Source: Calycina herbarum
Lineage: Eukaryota > Ascomycota > Leotiomycetes > Helotiales > Pezizellaceae
Direction: 5' to 3'
Assembly (NCBI GenBank): GCA_001414485.1
Contig: LLEY01000085.1
Span: forward strand, 186,001 to 250,000
Length of the DNA: 64,000 bases
Below are positions 23,345 through 38,460 of this stretch, in pieces. Below the pieces are notes generated by a model. It ran no database searches. It worked only from the letters and a program-made list of their open reading frames with translations, and was not told the DNA's origin. Each line of letters begins with the position of its first letter. The stretch's first letter is position 1. The translations under genes were made by a program, and so were the position numbers.

Positions 23345-25871
23345 TCAGTAGTAGAACTTCTGAAGTTCCTCTAAATAATAGCTAAGGCTTCTCTTAGATT
23401 CCTATATATTTTCTAAATATAAGTAATCTAACTATTTAATTAAATACTTAACTTATTCTCTAATAAGTCTATAGTTAAGAATTCTCTCGACTTTATACTC
23501 GGCGTTTAGGTTTATAAGTTAGATTTCTATAAGTAGAGCTAGTAGTACTTCTAGTAGTACTAGTTTAAGTAAGGATATATAGAATACTAGGTAGATGTTT
23601 ATTATCTATAGTAACGTTATCTATAAGCGAGTGTAATATATAAGTAAATATAATATAGAATCGTACTACTCTAATAAAAATTATAATTAACTACTTATAA
23701 TAAATAAAATTAATTAAAACTACTCTAATTCCTCCTCTTTAGATATATTAATATTAATTTCATAGGTACGTATATTATAACTAGTATTACTATATCGTTT
23801 ATAGCGTCGTTCTCTCGGTTAGAGTCTAGTAGCTACCTCTCTCTCTTTATCCTCTTTCTATTATATAGTACTATAGATATTCTTCTAAGATAAAAGGTTC
23901 TATCTCTCTTATAAAGTTAATATTCCTTCTTAATAGACACGTGTCTTTCTAGCTCTTTAATACTTACTTAGGGTTTTATTTACTTCTTAAAGGTCCTAGA
24001 CCTCTGTCTTTAATAATATAACCTAGTATATTATTCTATATACCTCTTTTATAAATTAGTTAATTACTTAGAAAATTAAAGTTAGCGAGCTATTTTAATA
24101 TATAGAAATATATAATTTTAGGAATTTAGATTATAAAGTTACTTTAATTAGATTATTTAGAGTCTTTAAAACCTATAGAAGTAGATTAATAGCTGATTTA
24201 TAGAGTATTAGTATATATAGCTTAATATCTAGTAGAGATATTATACTTTCTAGATTAAATAGAATAAGCCTAGCTTCTTAGAAGCCTTCTCGAATATTTA
24301 TTAGCGTTATAGCTTACTAGAAGACAGTATAGAAGACAGGTAAAAAGTTAGCTTTTATAATATATATAATATATCTCTATATTATATCTTTAATATACTG
24401 TCTATATACCTGCTTTAGTAGACTAAAACAACTGACGTCGAGAGACTAAAGAAGATAAGACGAATAAGAAGGTATATAGAGAGTAATAATATTATTCTCT
24501 TTATAATAAAGCTTAAAATCTGTTAAGTAGTAGCTCTTATAGCTGTTAAGAATAAGTAGACGGTATATTCTAATTATCTAATCTCTAGTATACTTATTAA
24601 AGTACTAAAGCTATTTAAGACCTCTTTTATTTATTATTCAACTATTATCGCTTATAGTAATACGCTAGTTCTTTAGTAATTTACTATTTTTATACTATAG
24701 TACGAGGTAGTATTTACTAGCGACGATAATAAATAGAGAGACCGCGTCTCTATAGAAAGTAATACTCTAAATAACTATAACCTATTCTCTATTATCTTAC
24801 TAAGCTATTTTCAGCCTTCTACGTCTTTTAGTACTTATAACTACTATTCCTGTCGAGATAATACCTATTATAAAGCCTGTCTCGTTAAAGTTATAGATAT
24901 CTTTATCTTAGATACTATATTTAGTAGTTATATTTTAAACTAGTTAGAACTACGTAGAAATCGTATTAAGGTCTTCGTATTAGACTCTCTAGTAATTATA
25001 CTTCTAATAAAGACACGTTTATAAGACTTGTTATTACTTTATAAAGTTAGAAGCCTAGTTTCTACTAATAGATACCGTGTTATAGTTATAGAGTAGTCGG
25101 TTTACTATATCTATTATACTAGTAAGTCTAGAAGAAAATATACGTATATTAAGATTAAGAATATATTAAACTATTACTAACTTCTCTAGATCTATAAGCT
25201 TTTGAGATTTAGACGTAGAATCGCGTTATAAAGGTTAACTATATCGTCGGCGACCTAGTATACTATAATCGACTCTATAGATTATAGCAGCGGCTCTAGT
25301 ACTTAAATCATAGTTACGATCTATAGCTTAACTAGCTAGGAGAATTTTTCTTTCGTCGCTTTTGTTTTATATCGTTAGTTATAATAGTATTCGAGTTTTA
25401 GTTAAGATAATACGTCTTATATAATTCTATATTATATTTACTTATATATTACACTCGCTTATAGATAACGTTAGTACTAATTTATAATTTAAAGGTTCTC
25501 TAACTTATTTAATTTTAAATAGTCTAAGTTTCTTATAGTCTAGTTTATTACTTAGTCTTTTAATATTAATATTTTTTTTTACTAAGTAGACTTTATCTCT
25601 CTCTTTTAGTATTAGCTTCTAACTACGTTATTTATCGTAGTAATACACGTTTCTTTTAGTTATAAACTATAAGTTCTTTATAAGTTCTTTATATAATTCT
25701 TTAATTTTTAAGACTTGAATTTAAGTAAGTTAATTATTATTTGTCGAAGATAATAGTTCTTAATATACTACTAATTTATATCTATAGTTAGTATAGAATA
25801 GTATAATAAGTGTTATTTCTATTATTAAACTATTATAAGCGAACTATACTAAAGGTAAGAGTTCGACTCAG
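23345..25871 (-). pseudogene. M2 gag-pol, 3' part (chromodomain and integrase)
   Basis: Minus-strand chromodomain and integrase C-terminus at about 23600-23345, interrupted by pogo D (23614-25471). Integrase continues at 25474-25871, where it stops abruptly at the P1 LTR. It matches M1 11140-11780 and the reverse of P1 31400-32040 segment by segment. Confidence 0.7.
23614..25471 (-). mobile_element. pogo/Fot1-like DNA transposon D
   Basis: 1858 bp. The inverted ends start ACGTTATCTATAAGCGAGTG and match without mismatch for about 48 bases. TA duplication at 23612-23613 and 25472-25473. The transposase lies on the minus strand near 25100-24150: YNFNETGFIIGII near 24890 (Asp altered, Glu kept) and LLILNSYKSYY (second Asp altered). 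It sits between M2 chromodomain and integrase. Confidence 0.85.
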
Positions 25872-26333
25872 TGTTACAAATCACGTGCCAGCACGTGACA
25901 AAGTGAAGTCCAGGCGACGACCTGATAGGACGAGCACTATTGTAAACCTAGAAGAAGGAAAGGATTAAGTATAATAGGATATATAATCCTAAGAATCTTA
26001 TTACAGTTATATTATATAACTTAGTTAAAGTAGTCAGGTAATAGAGTCTAGTTTTAAGAAGCCCTAGAAATAGAGTCGGACTCTATCTTCGGGACTCTTA
26101 CTAAGAAGGACTCTAAACATAAACGAAGGTTCTATATAAGACTAGCACGTCTGCTATTAGATAGGAGCTTCGTACTTAACTTTAGTTATTAATCTTATTA
26201 TCTTATTTAATATCTTTAATATAAGTAACGAGTTCACTTCTAAGTAAATAACCTAGCGTATCTATACTTCTTATCTATATACTAACCTTCGAGACTTAGT
26301 TATCTTTGTTTAGTTCGTTTAAGTTTTATTATA
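25872..26333 (+). repeat. P1 5' LTR
   Basis: Two CACGTG motifs (25882-25887, 25892-25897) remain here, while the 3' LTR has CACGTA at both. A TATA-like CTATATAAGAC lies near 26132, upstream of the R-U5 block shared by all gypsy copies here. Confidence 0.85.
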
Positions 26334-26399
26334 CTTTAAGTACCTGCTTAGAAGTTTAGTTACTATAGCTCTAGCAACCCTCGCTATAGCAACTAGCCT

Positions 26400-29300
26400 A
26401 AATACTAGTTGAGTTAATATCGTAGGAACATCTAGGAGTACGACTAGAAGGACACCTGCTAGTATATAGTTAACTAGAAACGACGATAATGTTAGTATAC
26501 CGGACGCCTCTAAGCTTTATAAGGTCGAAGCACTTAAATCGATTAAAGTTAAGATACTAGATACGTATTATAGGAAGCGAAAGGAACTCGACTTATTCCT
26601 TCTCTAAATAGACATCTATTTTAACTTTAACTCTAATAAGTTTAAGAGTAATTATAACTTATAAACTATCTTTGCTATCTCCTATTTTAGAGGATTAGTA
26701 TTAGAATAGGCTTAGCTATACTTAGAGGACTTCTTTAAAAATAAGAATAAAGATAGAAAGATAGAATTAACTAAGATTATATTTAAATCTTAAAGAGGAT
26801 TTAAAACAACTATTAGAAAAGTTTTTAAAGACTTTGATATAATTCGAATAACTATATATAAGCTTTTGGAATTATACTAAACTAGATTAGTAATAGATTA
26901 CGCTAATAAATTTTAACGTTATAGAACAAAGTCGGGATAGGATACTATTACTCTTATAGAACTCTTTTATAGAGGATTAAAGATATATATTTATAAGGAA
27001 ATAGCTAAATAGAATATATAATTCTTAACTATTATAAGTATAATTAAGGAAGTTATCTAACTAGATAACTGCTTATATGAATTTAGAAAGAGTAACCCTA
27101 GATATAGGGAAAAGAGTAAAGAGTTAGAGAAGTAGAAGTACTCTTATACTAATAAACATAGTAAGAAGGTAAATACTACGTAGAAGAAAACCTTTCTAAA
27201 GAAAAGAGGACTTTCCTAGGAGGAGTAAAATCGTCGACGTAAGTAGAACTTATATTATAACTATAGCCTTCTAGTTTATAGAGCAAATAAGTATAGTAAG
27301 AAGAAAGACTCTAAGGGAAAGAAATAAATTAATACTACTATTTAATAATAGGTAGCCTTAACTAATCGTATTAAACATATAGATAAGGAGCTCGAAGTAT
27401 AAGGATATAGAACCTAGATTAAAAATAATAAAGGAGTTAGTAGTATTTAAGATACTAATAATAATAGAGATCTACTTCTTAAAGAATATTATAATATATA
27501 ATTAGTAATAGAATCTAAACAACCTTTTTAAGTAGAATACGAATTACTACTATCGACTAGTTCTTTAGAGACATCGGATTCATCTTCTAGTTTAGAAGAA
27601 GAAATAAGAAATAAAGACTCTAAAGTTAGAGAAACTTAGGCTTTCCTTAGAACCTTTAAATAGGGAAATAGATAAGTATATATTAATAACTAGAAACTAG
27701 ACTTCTAGAGTCCTTATATAATATAAGGAGTTAACTTAACTATCTTAATAATATATACAGTTATAAGTAATAACCTTAAAATAATAACTCTAGTTAGTCT
27801 AATTACTAGACGAAAAACTATTAAAGAAAAGAAACTAGAATAGAAATAGTAACTAGTTAAAAAACCTACCTACTCTAAAGTAGAGGATATATAGAGAATA
27901 TATAATATTTTAAATAAAACTAGTATATCGATATAATAAGTTCTAATAAGATTTATAAGACGAATTAAAACCTCTTTTCTTAAGACACTGTCTAAAGATG
28001 TTATACTAGAGGAATTTAAGTAATATATTATAGTTATGTTAATTAGAAATAATAGATTAGTATTTAGAAAATATAACTTATAATAACTGTTTAGTATACT
28101 ATTCTAGAAGTAAAGAGAACTTAATATAACCAGATAGGCTAAGACGGAATTAGAAGAATTATTCTATCTATTAAAAAGAGAACTATAGTTTATAAAAATA
28201 GTTTAGGAAATAATAGTATAATAGATACGATATAAACTAAGTCCGACTATAGACTAGTTATCGTAGAAGCGGTTCGAAGGAATATTACTAGAACCTGCTA
28301 GAATAGTAAAATATTATTAGATATACGAAGTAGTATTATCAGATAAAGAAGGAGTAGTATTCTTTCCTTAGTCCTAGATATAAGCTATTAGAGAAAAGAA
28401 TTCAAAGGACTATATATTTAAGGTTTACTATATAAAACTAGAGATAAGTATACTAGAGGCTATTTTAGATTATCTATATATAAGAGAACTATAGTCTATA
28501 GAAGCTATTTTAGAAACTAATTATAAATAGATTTAATATAATTATAAACAAATACTAAAACGATTTATAAGAGAAATTCCTAAAACTATAAGAATCGTAG
28601 AATATAAACTAGTATATAAGGTAGTATATACTAATAAGGAAAGAGTAAGATTCTTTCTATAGTATAAGAATAAGGAAAGAAAGAATTATAATCAAGAAAA
28701 TCGATCTTTTAAAGTCTAATATATTAAAGCAAAGTTAAACGCTACTTTAAGAGAAAGATAGTTAATAGTAACTATAGAAATATAAGAGAAAAAGTTATAA
28801 GTTATAATAGACTTAGAAGTAATAAGTAACTTTATTTCTCTAATAGCTTAAGAGAAGCTAAACATTCTAATTAAAGAGATAAGACTATATTAATTAAAAG
28901 TAGTTAATAGAACAGATATTATATATTAAAATAGGATTATTAATTAGTAAACTATTTTAATAAAAGTTAATATTAAAGAATACTATTTAGATATATAATT
29001 CGATATTATTAAAATAGGAAGTAAGGAAGTAATATTTAGTATACTATAGATTTAAGAATATAATCTAGAAATCGACTAAAAGGCTAGGATAATAACCTTT
29101 AGTCAATATAAATATAAGGGTTCGTATTTATAACTTTAAAACTAGAATAAGGTTAGCGCTACCTTTTCTAAAGCACTAGAACACCTTGCTTAGAGTCTTC
29201 TACAGGTTAGTAAGAAAGCTAATAACGAAATACCTATATAGTAAAGAGAATTTAAGGCTTTGTTTAAAAACCTAGAAGACTTATAAGCCTTGTTAAAACA

Positions 29301-32060
29301 TTGCTTATAAGATTATAAGATTAAATTAAAAGAGGGTTATTATCTCTCGAAGTAGAAGCTTCAGTTATATAACTAGAAAAGCCTATAGAGAATAGAAAGT
29401 TATATAAAGGAAGGTATTAAGAAGAGATATATTAGAAGATCTAAGTTACTAATTATCTTAAATATACTTATTATTAAGAAGAAAGATAATATAGATAGAA
29501 GAGTATATATTAATTACTAAGAAGTAAATTATACTATAGTTAAGGACGCTTATCTACTACTACCTAGCTAATACTTATAGGATAAGTTAAGTAAGGTAGT
29601 ATGATTTATAAAACTAGATTAATAAAACACTTATAGACTTATATAAATAAAAGTCGAAGACGAATAGAAGATAGTATTTGCTTTACTATTAAGCCTTTAT
29701 AAATATATAGTTATACTATTTAGACTTTATAATATACTAGCTATATATTAGAGATAAAATAATAATATTTTAAGAGATCTTCTAGGAGTAATAGTAATCT
29801 ATTACTTAGATAATATCTTAATTTTCTTAGAAAAAGAAGAAGAATATAAGAGATATATTAAAGAAGTTTTATAATAACTTATAAAAGTAAACTCTTAGTT
29901 AAAACTCTTAAAATACGAGTTTAGAGTAACTTAGATACTTTTCCTAAGATAGGTATTTAGCTTAGAGAAAATAGAAATAGATCTAGTAAAGATCTAAGAC
30001 ATCTTAAACTAGAAATTACTAAAGAATATAAAAGATATATAGTCCTTCCTTAGATTTATAAACTTTTACTATCTATTTATATAAGACTATATAAAGATTA
30101 CTAAACTAATGTTAGTACTAGTTAAGAAAGCTATTAAATTTATATAAAATAAATAAGTAGAGAATACTTTTTAAAAAATTAAAACAAAGTTTATAGAAAA
30201 ACCTATTCTATATAATTTTAATATAGATAAACCTAGTATAATTAAAATAGATGCTTTAGATATAGTAGTAGGTACGATTTACTTATAACTAAATAATAAA
30301 GGAAAACTTATACCTATTATATATTATTCTAAAATATTTAACCTAGTATAATAAAACTATAGTATCCTCGATAAGGAACTACTTACTATAGTATTAGCTT
30401 TAGAATACTAGAGAATTTATTTATAGTTAGTAAAATACCTAGTTATAGTTTTATCTAACTATAAGAACCTTAGGACGTTTATAATAACTAAGGAACTTAT
30501 AATAAGGTAATTAGCTAGATAGTTAGAAATATTAGAAAGATTTAATATTATTATTTAATATATAAAGGAAACGTTAAATACTTAGACTAATACTCTTAGC
30601 TAAAAACCCGGATACGAGGAAAATAAGGAGTATAAGAAGATTATAATCTTAAAAACTCTTAAGAATAGAGACTTAGTACCTACTATATATAAGATAGTAG
30701 TAATAAACGATATCTAGATAGATAAGATTTAGAATATATATAAAGGTTATAACTAATATATAAAAGAGAAATTATAGGTTCCTAGCTCGTATATAAAGGA
30801 GTTTATATAAGAATACTATACTATACTCGCTTATAGTTACTAAGGAATTCGTAGAACTCTCTAGAGAATAAGATAATACTACTATGTTAATCGGTTATCT
30901 GCGATAGTTAAGAAAGTAATAGTAGAATATAATACCTATACTAGGAATAAGGCTTCCTACTATACTTCTTATAGATAGATGAACACTACTCTAATACTAT
31001 AGATACCTTAGAAATTAATATCTATAGATTTTATTATTAAATTACTAAAATCTAAAGATCTAATAATAAGAGTTAAATATAATACGATCCTAGTTATTAT
31101 AGAACGACTTATAAAGTATATAATTCTAATAGTATATATAGAGTTAAGTATAGCTAAGGAATTAGTATTCGTATTCCTTAGAGAAGTAGTCTTAAGATAT
31201 AGACTACTTAAAGAGATACTCTTAGATAGAGATAAGCTCTTTATCTTAAAATTTTAAATCGCTCTTATAAAATAATTAGATGTAAAAAGGAAGCTTTCTA
31301 TAGCTTTCTACTCTTAAATAAATAAAGGAAATAAAAGGATAAATTAAGTAGTTAAAACATACCTTTATTATTATATAAACTACTAGTAAGATAACTAAGT
31401 AGAACTACTACTCTTAGCATAGTTTACTTATAATAGTTTAGTAACAGAAATAACACTTATTATACTATTCTATACTAACTTTAGATATAAATTAATAGTA
31501 TATTAAGAACTACTATCTATAACTATTAATAACTAACTTACTTATATTTATATCTTAAAAATTAAGAGTCTATATAAGGAACTTATAAAGGACTTATAGT
31601 TTATAGTAGAAAGAAACGCGTACTACTATAATAAACAACGTAGTTAAGAGCTAATACTAAAAGAGAGAGATAAAGTCTATTTAGTATAAAAGAATATTAA
31701 TATAAAAAGACTAAGTAATAAACTAGATTATAAAAAACTTAGACTATTTAAAATTAAACAAGTTAAGAGACCTTTGAATTATAAATTAGTACTACTAAGA
31801 ATAATAAACATCTACCTAGTATTTTATATATCCCTACTCGAACTAGCACTACTAGGAGCACTACTAGCTCTAATTATAGAAATTCAACTAATAAACCTAA
31901 ATACTAAGTACGAAGTTAAGAAGATTCTTAACTATAAAATTATTAGAGGCAAAATCAAGTATTTGATTAAGTAGTTAGATTACCTATATTTAGAGAATAT
32001 ATAGGAACTAAAAAACAACCTTAACTATTACTTAAGAGAACTTTAGAAGTTCTACTAATA
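26400..32060 (+). pseudogene. P1 gag-pol, RIP-destroyed
   Basis: Segments in order: gag 26450-27200; zinc-knuckle region near 27235-27300; protease-like near 28790-28830; RT about 29480-29960 (VYINY*EVNYTIVKDAY, then VIYYLDNILIFLEKEEEY, the YxDD box reading YLDN); RNase H about 30200-30620; integrase about 30850-31700; integrase end 31700-31850 (KLRLFKIKQVK) leading to a chromodomain 31890-32050 (KYEVKKILNYKIIRGKIKY). This order and the chromodomain define a Ty3/gypsy chromovirus. An uninterrupted 66-codon stretch (31774-31974) covers integrase end and chromodomain. Almost all Trp and Gln codons are stops. Confidence 0.85.
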
Positions 32061-32571
32061 AAACCTAGGGCTGTCTAGAATTCGAGACCAGGGTTAGATA
32101 GAGATATGTTATTAGAAAGTACCTGTTTAACGAAAGAAGCTATCTCGAAGGCGGGAAACTAGGCAGAAGAGGACTTAGGAGGAGGACTCGAGGGAGAAGG
32201 ACTCGGAGGAGTAATAGGAAATCGTTTATATATAGAGCTAAAGAAAAACCGGTATATAGGTTTTCAAGGCCTAGAGATAGGAACGATAAGATAGCTAGGG
32301 CTATTATAAGACCTTTTTAACCGAATATACTTAGAATAGTAAGAGGATTTAGAAAGCTCTAGGAAGTATTAACAGGACTGTTTACGATAGAAAGAATAAG
32401 TCTTAGCTAGACGTTATACGGATTCGATCTATATAGTAAGAGCTAAACGCTCTTTTTGTTTAGTATATAAGAAGGATATAGTTATATATAAAGGAAGGTT
32501 AATACCTTGTCGACGAATATATTTAGGTTAGAATTCTAGTATAGGGACACGCTAGGCTAAGAAGGGGATAG

Positions 32572-33033
32572 TGTTACAAATCACGTACTAGCACGTAATA
32601 AAGTGAAGTCTAGGCGACGACCTAATAGGACGAGTACTATTATAAACCTAGAAGGAGGAAAGGATTAAATATAATAGGATATATAATCCTAAGGATCTTA
32701 TTATAGTTATATTACGTAACTCGGTTAAAGTAGTTAGGTAATAGAGTCTAGTTTTAAGAAGCCCTGGAAATAGAGTCGGACTCTATCTTCGGGACTCTTG
32801 CTAAGAAGGACTCTAAACATAAACGAAGGTTCTATATAAGACTAGCACGTCTGCTATTAGATAGGAGCTTCGTGCTTAACTTTAGTTATTAATCTTATTA
32901 TCTTATTTAATATCTTTGATATAAGTAACGAGTTCACTTCTAAGTAAATAACCCGGGGCATCTATACTTCTTACTTGTATACCAACCTTCGAGACTTAGT
33001 CATCTTTGTTTAGTTCGTTTGAGTTTCGTTATA
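32572..33033 (+). repeat. P1 3' LTR
   Basis: 462 bp, preceded by the purine run AAGAAGGGGATAG. Differences from the 5' LTR are almost all C/T and G/A transitions. Confidence 0.85.
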
Positions 33034-33039
33034 CTAAGT

Positions 33040-36000
33040 CAACGTCGCTAGAATATCTAGAAGTACTACTAGAAGAATACCTGCTAGTATATAGTTAGCT
33101 AGGAACGACGACAATGTTAGTATACTAGACGTACCCGAGCCTTATAAAGTCAAAGTACTTAAGTCTATTAAAGTTAAGATACTAGACACGTATTATAAAA
33201 AGCGAAAGAAACTCGACTTATTCCTTCTTTAAATAGATATCTACTTCTACTTTAACTTCGACAAATTCGAAGATAATTATAACTTATAAACTATCTTTAC
33301 TATCTCCTACCTAAGAGAACTAGTATTAGAATAGGCTTAGCTATATTTAGAAGACTTCTTTAAAAATAAGAATAAAGATAGAAAGATAGAGTTAACTAAG
33401 ATTATATTTAAATCCTAGAGAAGATTTAAAATAACTATTAGAAAAGTCTTTAGAGACTTTAACGTAATCTAAACTACTATATATAAGCTTTTAGATTTAT
33501 AATAAACTAGATTAGTAATAGATTATACTAATAAATTTTAATAATATAGAACGAAATTAAGATAAGATACTATTACTCTTATAGAACTCTTTTATAGAGG
33601 ATTAAAGATATATATTTATAAGGAAATAGCTAAATAGAACTTATAGTTTTAAACTATTATAGATATAATTAAGAAGGTTATCTAGCTAGACAACCGTCTA
33701 TATAAATTTAGAAAGAGTAACCTTAGATATAGAGAAAAGAGTAAGAGGTTAGAAAAGTAGAAACACGTCTATACTAGTAAGTATAATAAGAAGGCGAACG
33801 TTATATAGAAAAAGACCTTTTTAAAGAAAGGAGAACTTTTCTAAGAAGAGCGAAATCGTTAATATAAGTAGAACTTATATTATAACTATAGCCTCTCTAG
33901 TTATAGAGTAAATAAGTATAATAAGAAGAAAGACTCTAAAGAGAAAGAATAAGTTAATACTACTATTTAAAAGAAAGTAGCTTTACTCGACAAAATTAAA
34001 CTTATAAATAATAAACTCAAAGCTAGAGAATATAGTACGTAGATTGAAATAGATGTCTTAGATATAACAGTAGACGCTATATACTTATAGCTAAACGAAG
34101 GAATCGACTTATAGTTTAGTAAGGTATAGAATACTAATAATAGTAGAGATCTACTTCTTAAAGAGTATTATAATACATAGTTAGAAATAAAATATAAATT
34201 ATTACTATTAATAAGTTTATTAGAGTTATTAGAATTAGTATCTAACTTATTAAAGATAGATCTATAAATACTTAAGTCTAAATAAGACGAGATATAGGTA
34301 TTTATTAGAACTTTTAAAAGAGGAAATAGATAAGTATATATAGAAAACTAGAAACCTGATTTTTAAAGCTTATATTCTACTTAGAGAGTTAATTCTATAG
34401 TCTTAACTACTTATATAATAGTTTAGAATAAATATAACTAAGTAACTATAGTTAGTCTTATTACTAGAAGAGAAACTATTAAACTTAAAGAACTAGGACT
34501 AGAGTAGGTAGTATCTAATAACTTCCTAGAGAAGAGAGACTTATAAATAGTTATAGATTTAAAAAACAATACTACTAAATAGGAATAGTATTATTTAGAG
34601 AGTTTCGATAAATATAATAGATATCTAAAGTTAGACATTACTACCTACCTACCTAGTTAAGACTATAGGTTAGAAATTAATAAGAAATATCAAGTATTAA
34701 GAGTAGAAAAGGGAATAGTAATATTATTTAAGAGACTAGGAAATTAGCAAATATTTAGAGTTATTTAAGTAAACCTCTAGGCTACTCTAATCTAGGAATT
34801 CTATTAACTAGTAGAAGGTAAACGTTAGGTTACTAAAATCTTATATAGAATAACTATTAAATAGGTTTAATATAAACTATATACTATATTAGACTAGTTA
34901 ATAGAAAAATGCTTTATTAGAACTATTTTAGAACCTAAGAGAACTATAGAAGATAGTCTAATATATAAGGTAGCCTTTTCTAATAACAAAAAGATAATAT
35001 TCTTCCTAAGCTCTTTAAAGGAAGATAATAGTAAAAGAAGATTTAAGGTTTATTATATTAAACTAGAGATTTATACTACTACTAGAGAGAATTAACTTAT
35101 AGTAATAACGAAGATAAGAGAAAAGGAACTCCGAGTTCTAATTAACTCTAGAGTAACGAGTAATTTCCTTTTCTTAATAGCTTTAAAGAAGCTAAACGTT
35201 CTAATTAAAGATATAAGGCTATACTACTTAGAGGTAGTTAATAGAATAGACGTTATATACTAGAATAGAATTATTAATTAGTAAACTATTCTAGTAAAAG
35301 TTAATATTAAAGAATACTACTTAGATATATAATTTAATATTATTAAGATAGGAAGTAAGAAAGTAATACTTAGTATACTATAGATTTAAGAACATAATCT
35401 AGATATTAACTAGAAAGCTTAAATAATAACCTTTAGTTAATATAAATATATAGGTTTATATTTATAACTATAAAACTAAAACGAGGTTAGCGCTACCTCT
35501 TCTAAGACGCTAGAACACCTAGCCTAGAGTCCTTTACAGGTTAGTACGACAGCTGATAACAAAATACCTATATAGTATAAGGAATTTAAAGCTTTGTTTA
35601 AAAGCCTAGAAGATATATAAGCCTTACTAGAACATCGTCTATAGGATTATAAGATTAAACTAAAAGAGGGTTATTATCTCTTAAAGTAAAAGCTTCAGTT
35701 ATATAACTAGAAAAGTCTATAAAGGATAGAAAGTTATATAAAGGAAGATATTAAGAAGAGATATATTAGAAAATCTAAGTTACTAATTACCTCGAATATA
35801 CTTATTATTAAGAAAAAAGATAACCTAAATAAGAGAGTATATATTAATTACTAAGAAGTAAATAATACTATAGTTAAGAACGCTTATCTATTACCTAGTA
35901 GCTAATACTTATAAGATAAGTTAGATAAGATAGTACGATTTATAAAACTAGATTAATAAAACGCTTATAAACTTATATAAATAAAAGTCAAAGACGAATA

Positions 36001-38460
36001 GAAAACAGTATTTACCTTACTATTAGATCTCTATAAATATACAGTTATACTATTTAGATTATATAACGTACTAGCTATATACTAGAGATAAAACAACGAT
36101 ATTTTAGAGAATCTTCTAGAAGTAATAGTAATCTATTATCTAGATAATATTCTAATCTTCTTAGAAAAAGAAGAAGAATATAAAAGATATATAAAGAAAG
36201 TTCTATATTAACTACTTAAAGTAGATTCCTATCTTAAACTTTCGAAATACGAGTTTAAAGTAACTTAGATACTTTTCCTAGAATAGGTATTTAGCTTAGA
36301 GAAAATAGAAATAGATCTAGTAAAAATCTAAGACATTCTAAACTAGAAGTTACTAGAAAATATAAAGGATATATAGTTCTTCTTAGGATTTATAAACTTC
36401 TATTATCTATTTATTAGAGACTATACGAAGATTATTAAACTAATATTAGTATTAGTTAAAAAAGCTATTAAATTTATTTAAAGTAAATAAGCTAAGAAGG
36501 CTTTGCAAAGAATTAAGATAAGATTTATAGAAAAACCTATTTTATATAATTTTAACGTAGATAAACCTAGTATAGTAGAAATAGACGCTTTAGATATAGT
36601 AGTAGATATAATCTATCTATAACTAAATAAAAAGAGAAAGCTTATATCTATTATATACTACTTAAAAACATTTAATCTAGTATAATAGAACGATAGTATC
36701 TTTAATAAAGAATTACTTATTATAGTACTAACTTTAGAATACTAGAGAATCTATCTATAGAGAGTAAAGTATCTAGTTATAATTCTATCTAATTATAAGA
36801 ATTTAAGAATATTTACTATAATAAAAGAACTTATAACTAGATAACTAGTAAGATAGTCTAAAATATTATTAGGATTTAATATTATTATATATTATATAAA
36901 TAGAACGTTAAACACTTAAGTCGATACTCTTAGCTAGAAACCCGGGTATAAAGGAAACAAAGAGTAAAAGGATTATAATTCTAAAAAATCTTAAGAATAG
37001 AGATCTTACGTCTATATTTTACGAAGTTACTACTATAATAGAACAACTCTAGGAACCTTAGTATAATAAAATTAAGAAGATATTCAGCTTAAATAGCTAG
37101 AAAGTTCTACTAAGCGTAAGAAGCAGAGGAATAAAAAATAGACTTATCTCTTATAATAATAAAGTTTTTATTCTAGATAGAATTATAAAAGAATTTATTA
37201 AAGAATAGTATAAGTTACTAGTATATAAACACTAGGGAATTTAAAGAACTCTCTAGTATATAAAGTAGAACTACTATATTAATAGGTTATTAGTAGTAGT
37301 TAAGAAAGTAATAGTAGAGTATAATACCTATACTAGGAATAAGGCTTCTTACTATATACTATATAGACAGATAAATACTACTCTAATACTATAAATACCT
37401 TAGAAATCGATTTCTTAGGATTTTATTATTAAGTTACTAAAATCTAAAGATCTAATAATAGAAGTTAAATATAACTTAATCCTAGTTATTATAGAATAAC
37501 TTACGAAATATATAATCTTAGTACTATATATAAAGTTAAGTATAGCTAAGGAATTAGTATTTGTATTCCTTAAAGAAGTAGTCTTATAACATAGACTACT
37601 AGAAGAAATACTCTCTAATAGAGATAAACTCTTTATTTCTAAGTTTTAGATTACTCTTATAGAATAACTAGGTATAAAAAGAAAGCTTTCTATAGCTTTT
37701 TATCTATAAATAAATAGAGGAAACGAATATATAAATTAGGTAGTTAAAACATATCTTCGTTATTATATAAACTACTAGTAAAACAACTAGGTAGAACTAC
37801 TACTCTTAGTATAGTTTACTTATAATAGTTTAGTAATAGAAATAACACTTGTTATACTATTCTACGCTAATTATAGGTATAAATTAACAGTGTATTAAGA
37901 ACCGCTGTCTATAACTATTAACAACTAGCTTACTTATATTTAGATCTTAAAAATTAAGGAATTATATAAAGAACTAGTAGAGGACTTATAGTTTATAGCT
38001 AAACGAAATATATACTACTATAATAAACGACGTAGTTAGAAGCTAACGCTAAAAGAGAGAGATAAAGTCTACTTAGTATAAAAGAATATTAATATAAAAA
38101 GACTAAGTAATAAACTAGATTATAAGAAACTTAGACTATTTAAAATCAAACGAGTTAGAGAATCTTTAAATTATAAGTTAGCGCTACTAAGAACAACGAA
38201 TATCTATCTAGTATTCTATATATTCTTACTTAAACTAGTATTATCAGAGGTACTACTAGCCTTATTTACGGAAATTTAACTAGTAAACCTAAACGCTAAG
38301 TACGAAGTTGAAAGGATTCTTAACTATAGACTTATTAAAGAACAAGTTAAGTACTTAATTAAATAGTTAGATTACCTATATTTAGAAAATACTTAGGAAC
38401 TAAAAAACAACCTTAACTATTACCTAGTAGAACTTCAGGAATTCCACTAGTAAAACCCAG
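33040..38460 (+). pseudogene. P2 gag-pol, RIP-destroyed
   Basis: Same segment order as P1, with a YLDN box near 36150 and an integrase end/chromodomain near 38110-38450. Compared with P1 it is shorter in the gag/protease spacer. In-frame stops throughout. Confidence 0.75.

Larger units (their letters stand above)
25872..33033 (+). mobile_element. Ty3/gypsy chromovirus P1, complete
   Basis: Plus-strand, 7.16 kb, with 462-bp LTRs of equal length (25872-26333 and 32572-33033) starting TGTTACAAATCACGT and ending GTTATA (GTTACA before RIP). Flanks CTCAG (25867-25871) and CTAAG (33034-33038) match at four of five. To its left is M2 integrase and to its right the gag of P2, so it landed at an older M2/P2 junction. 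The interior holds gag, zinc knuckle, protease, RT, RNase H, integrase and chromodomain, then a 540-bp tail (32034-32571) that lacks the antisense gene of its relatives. Confidence 0.85.
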
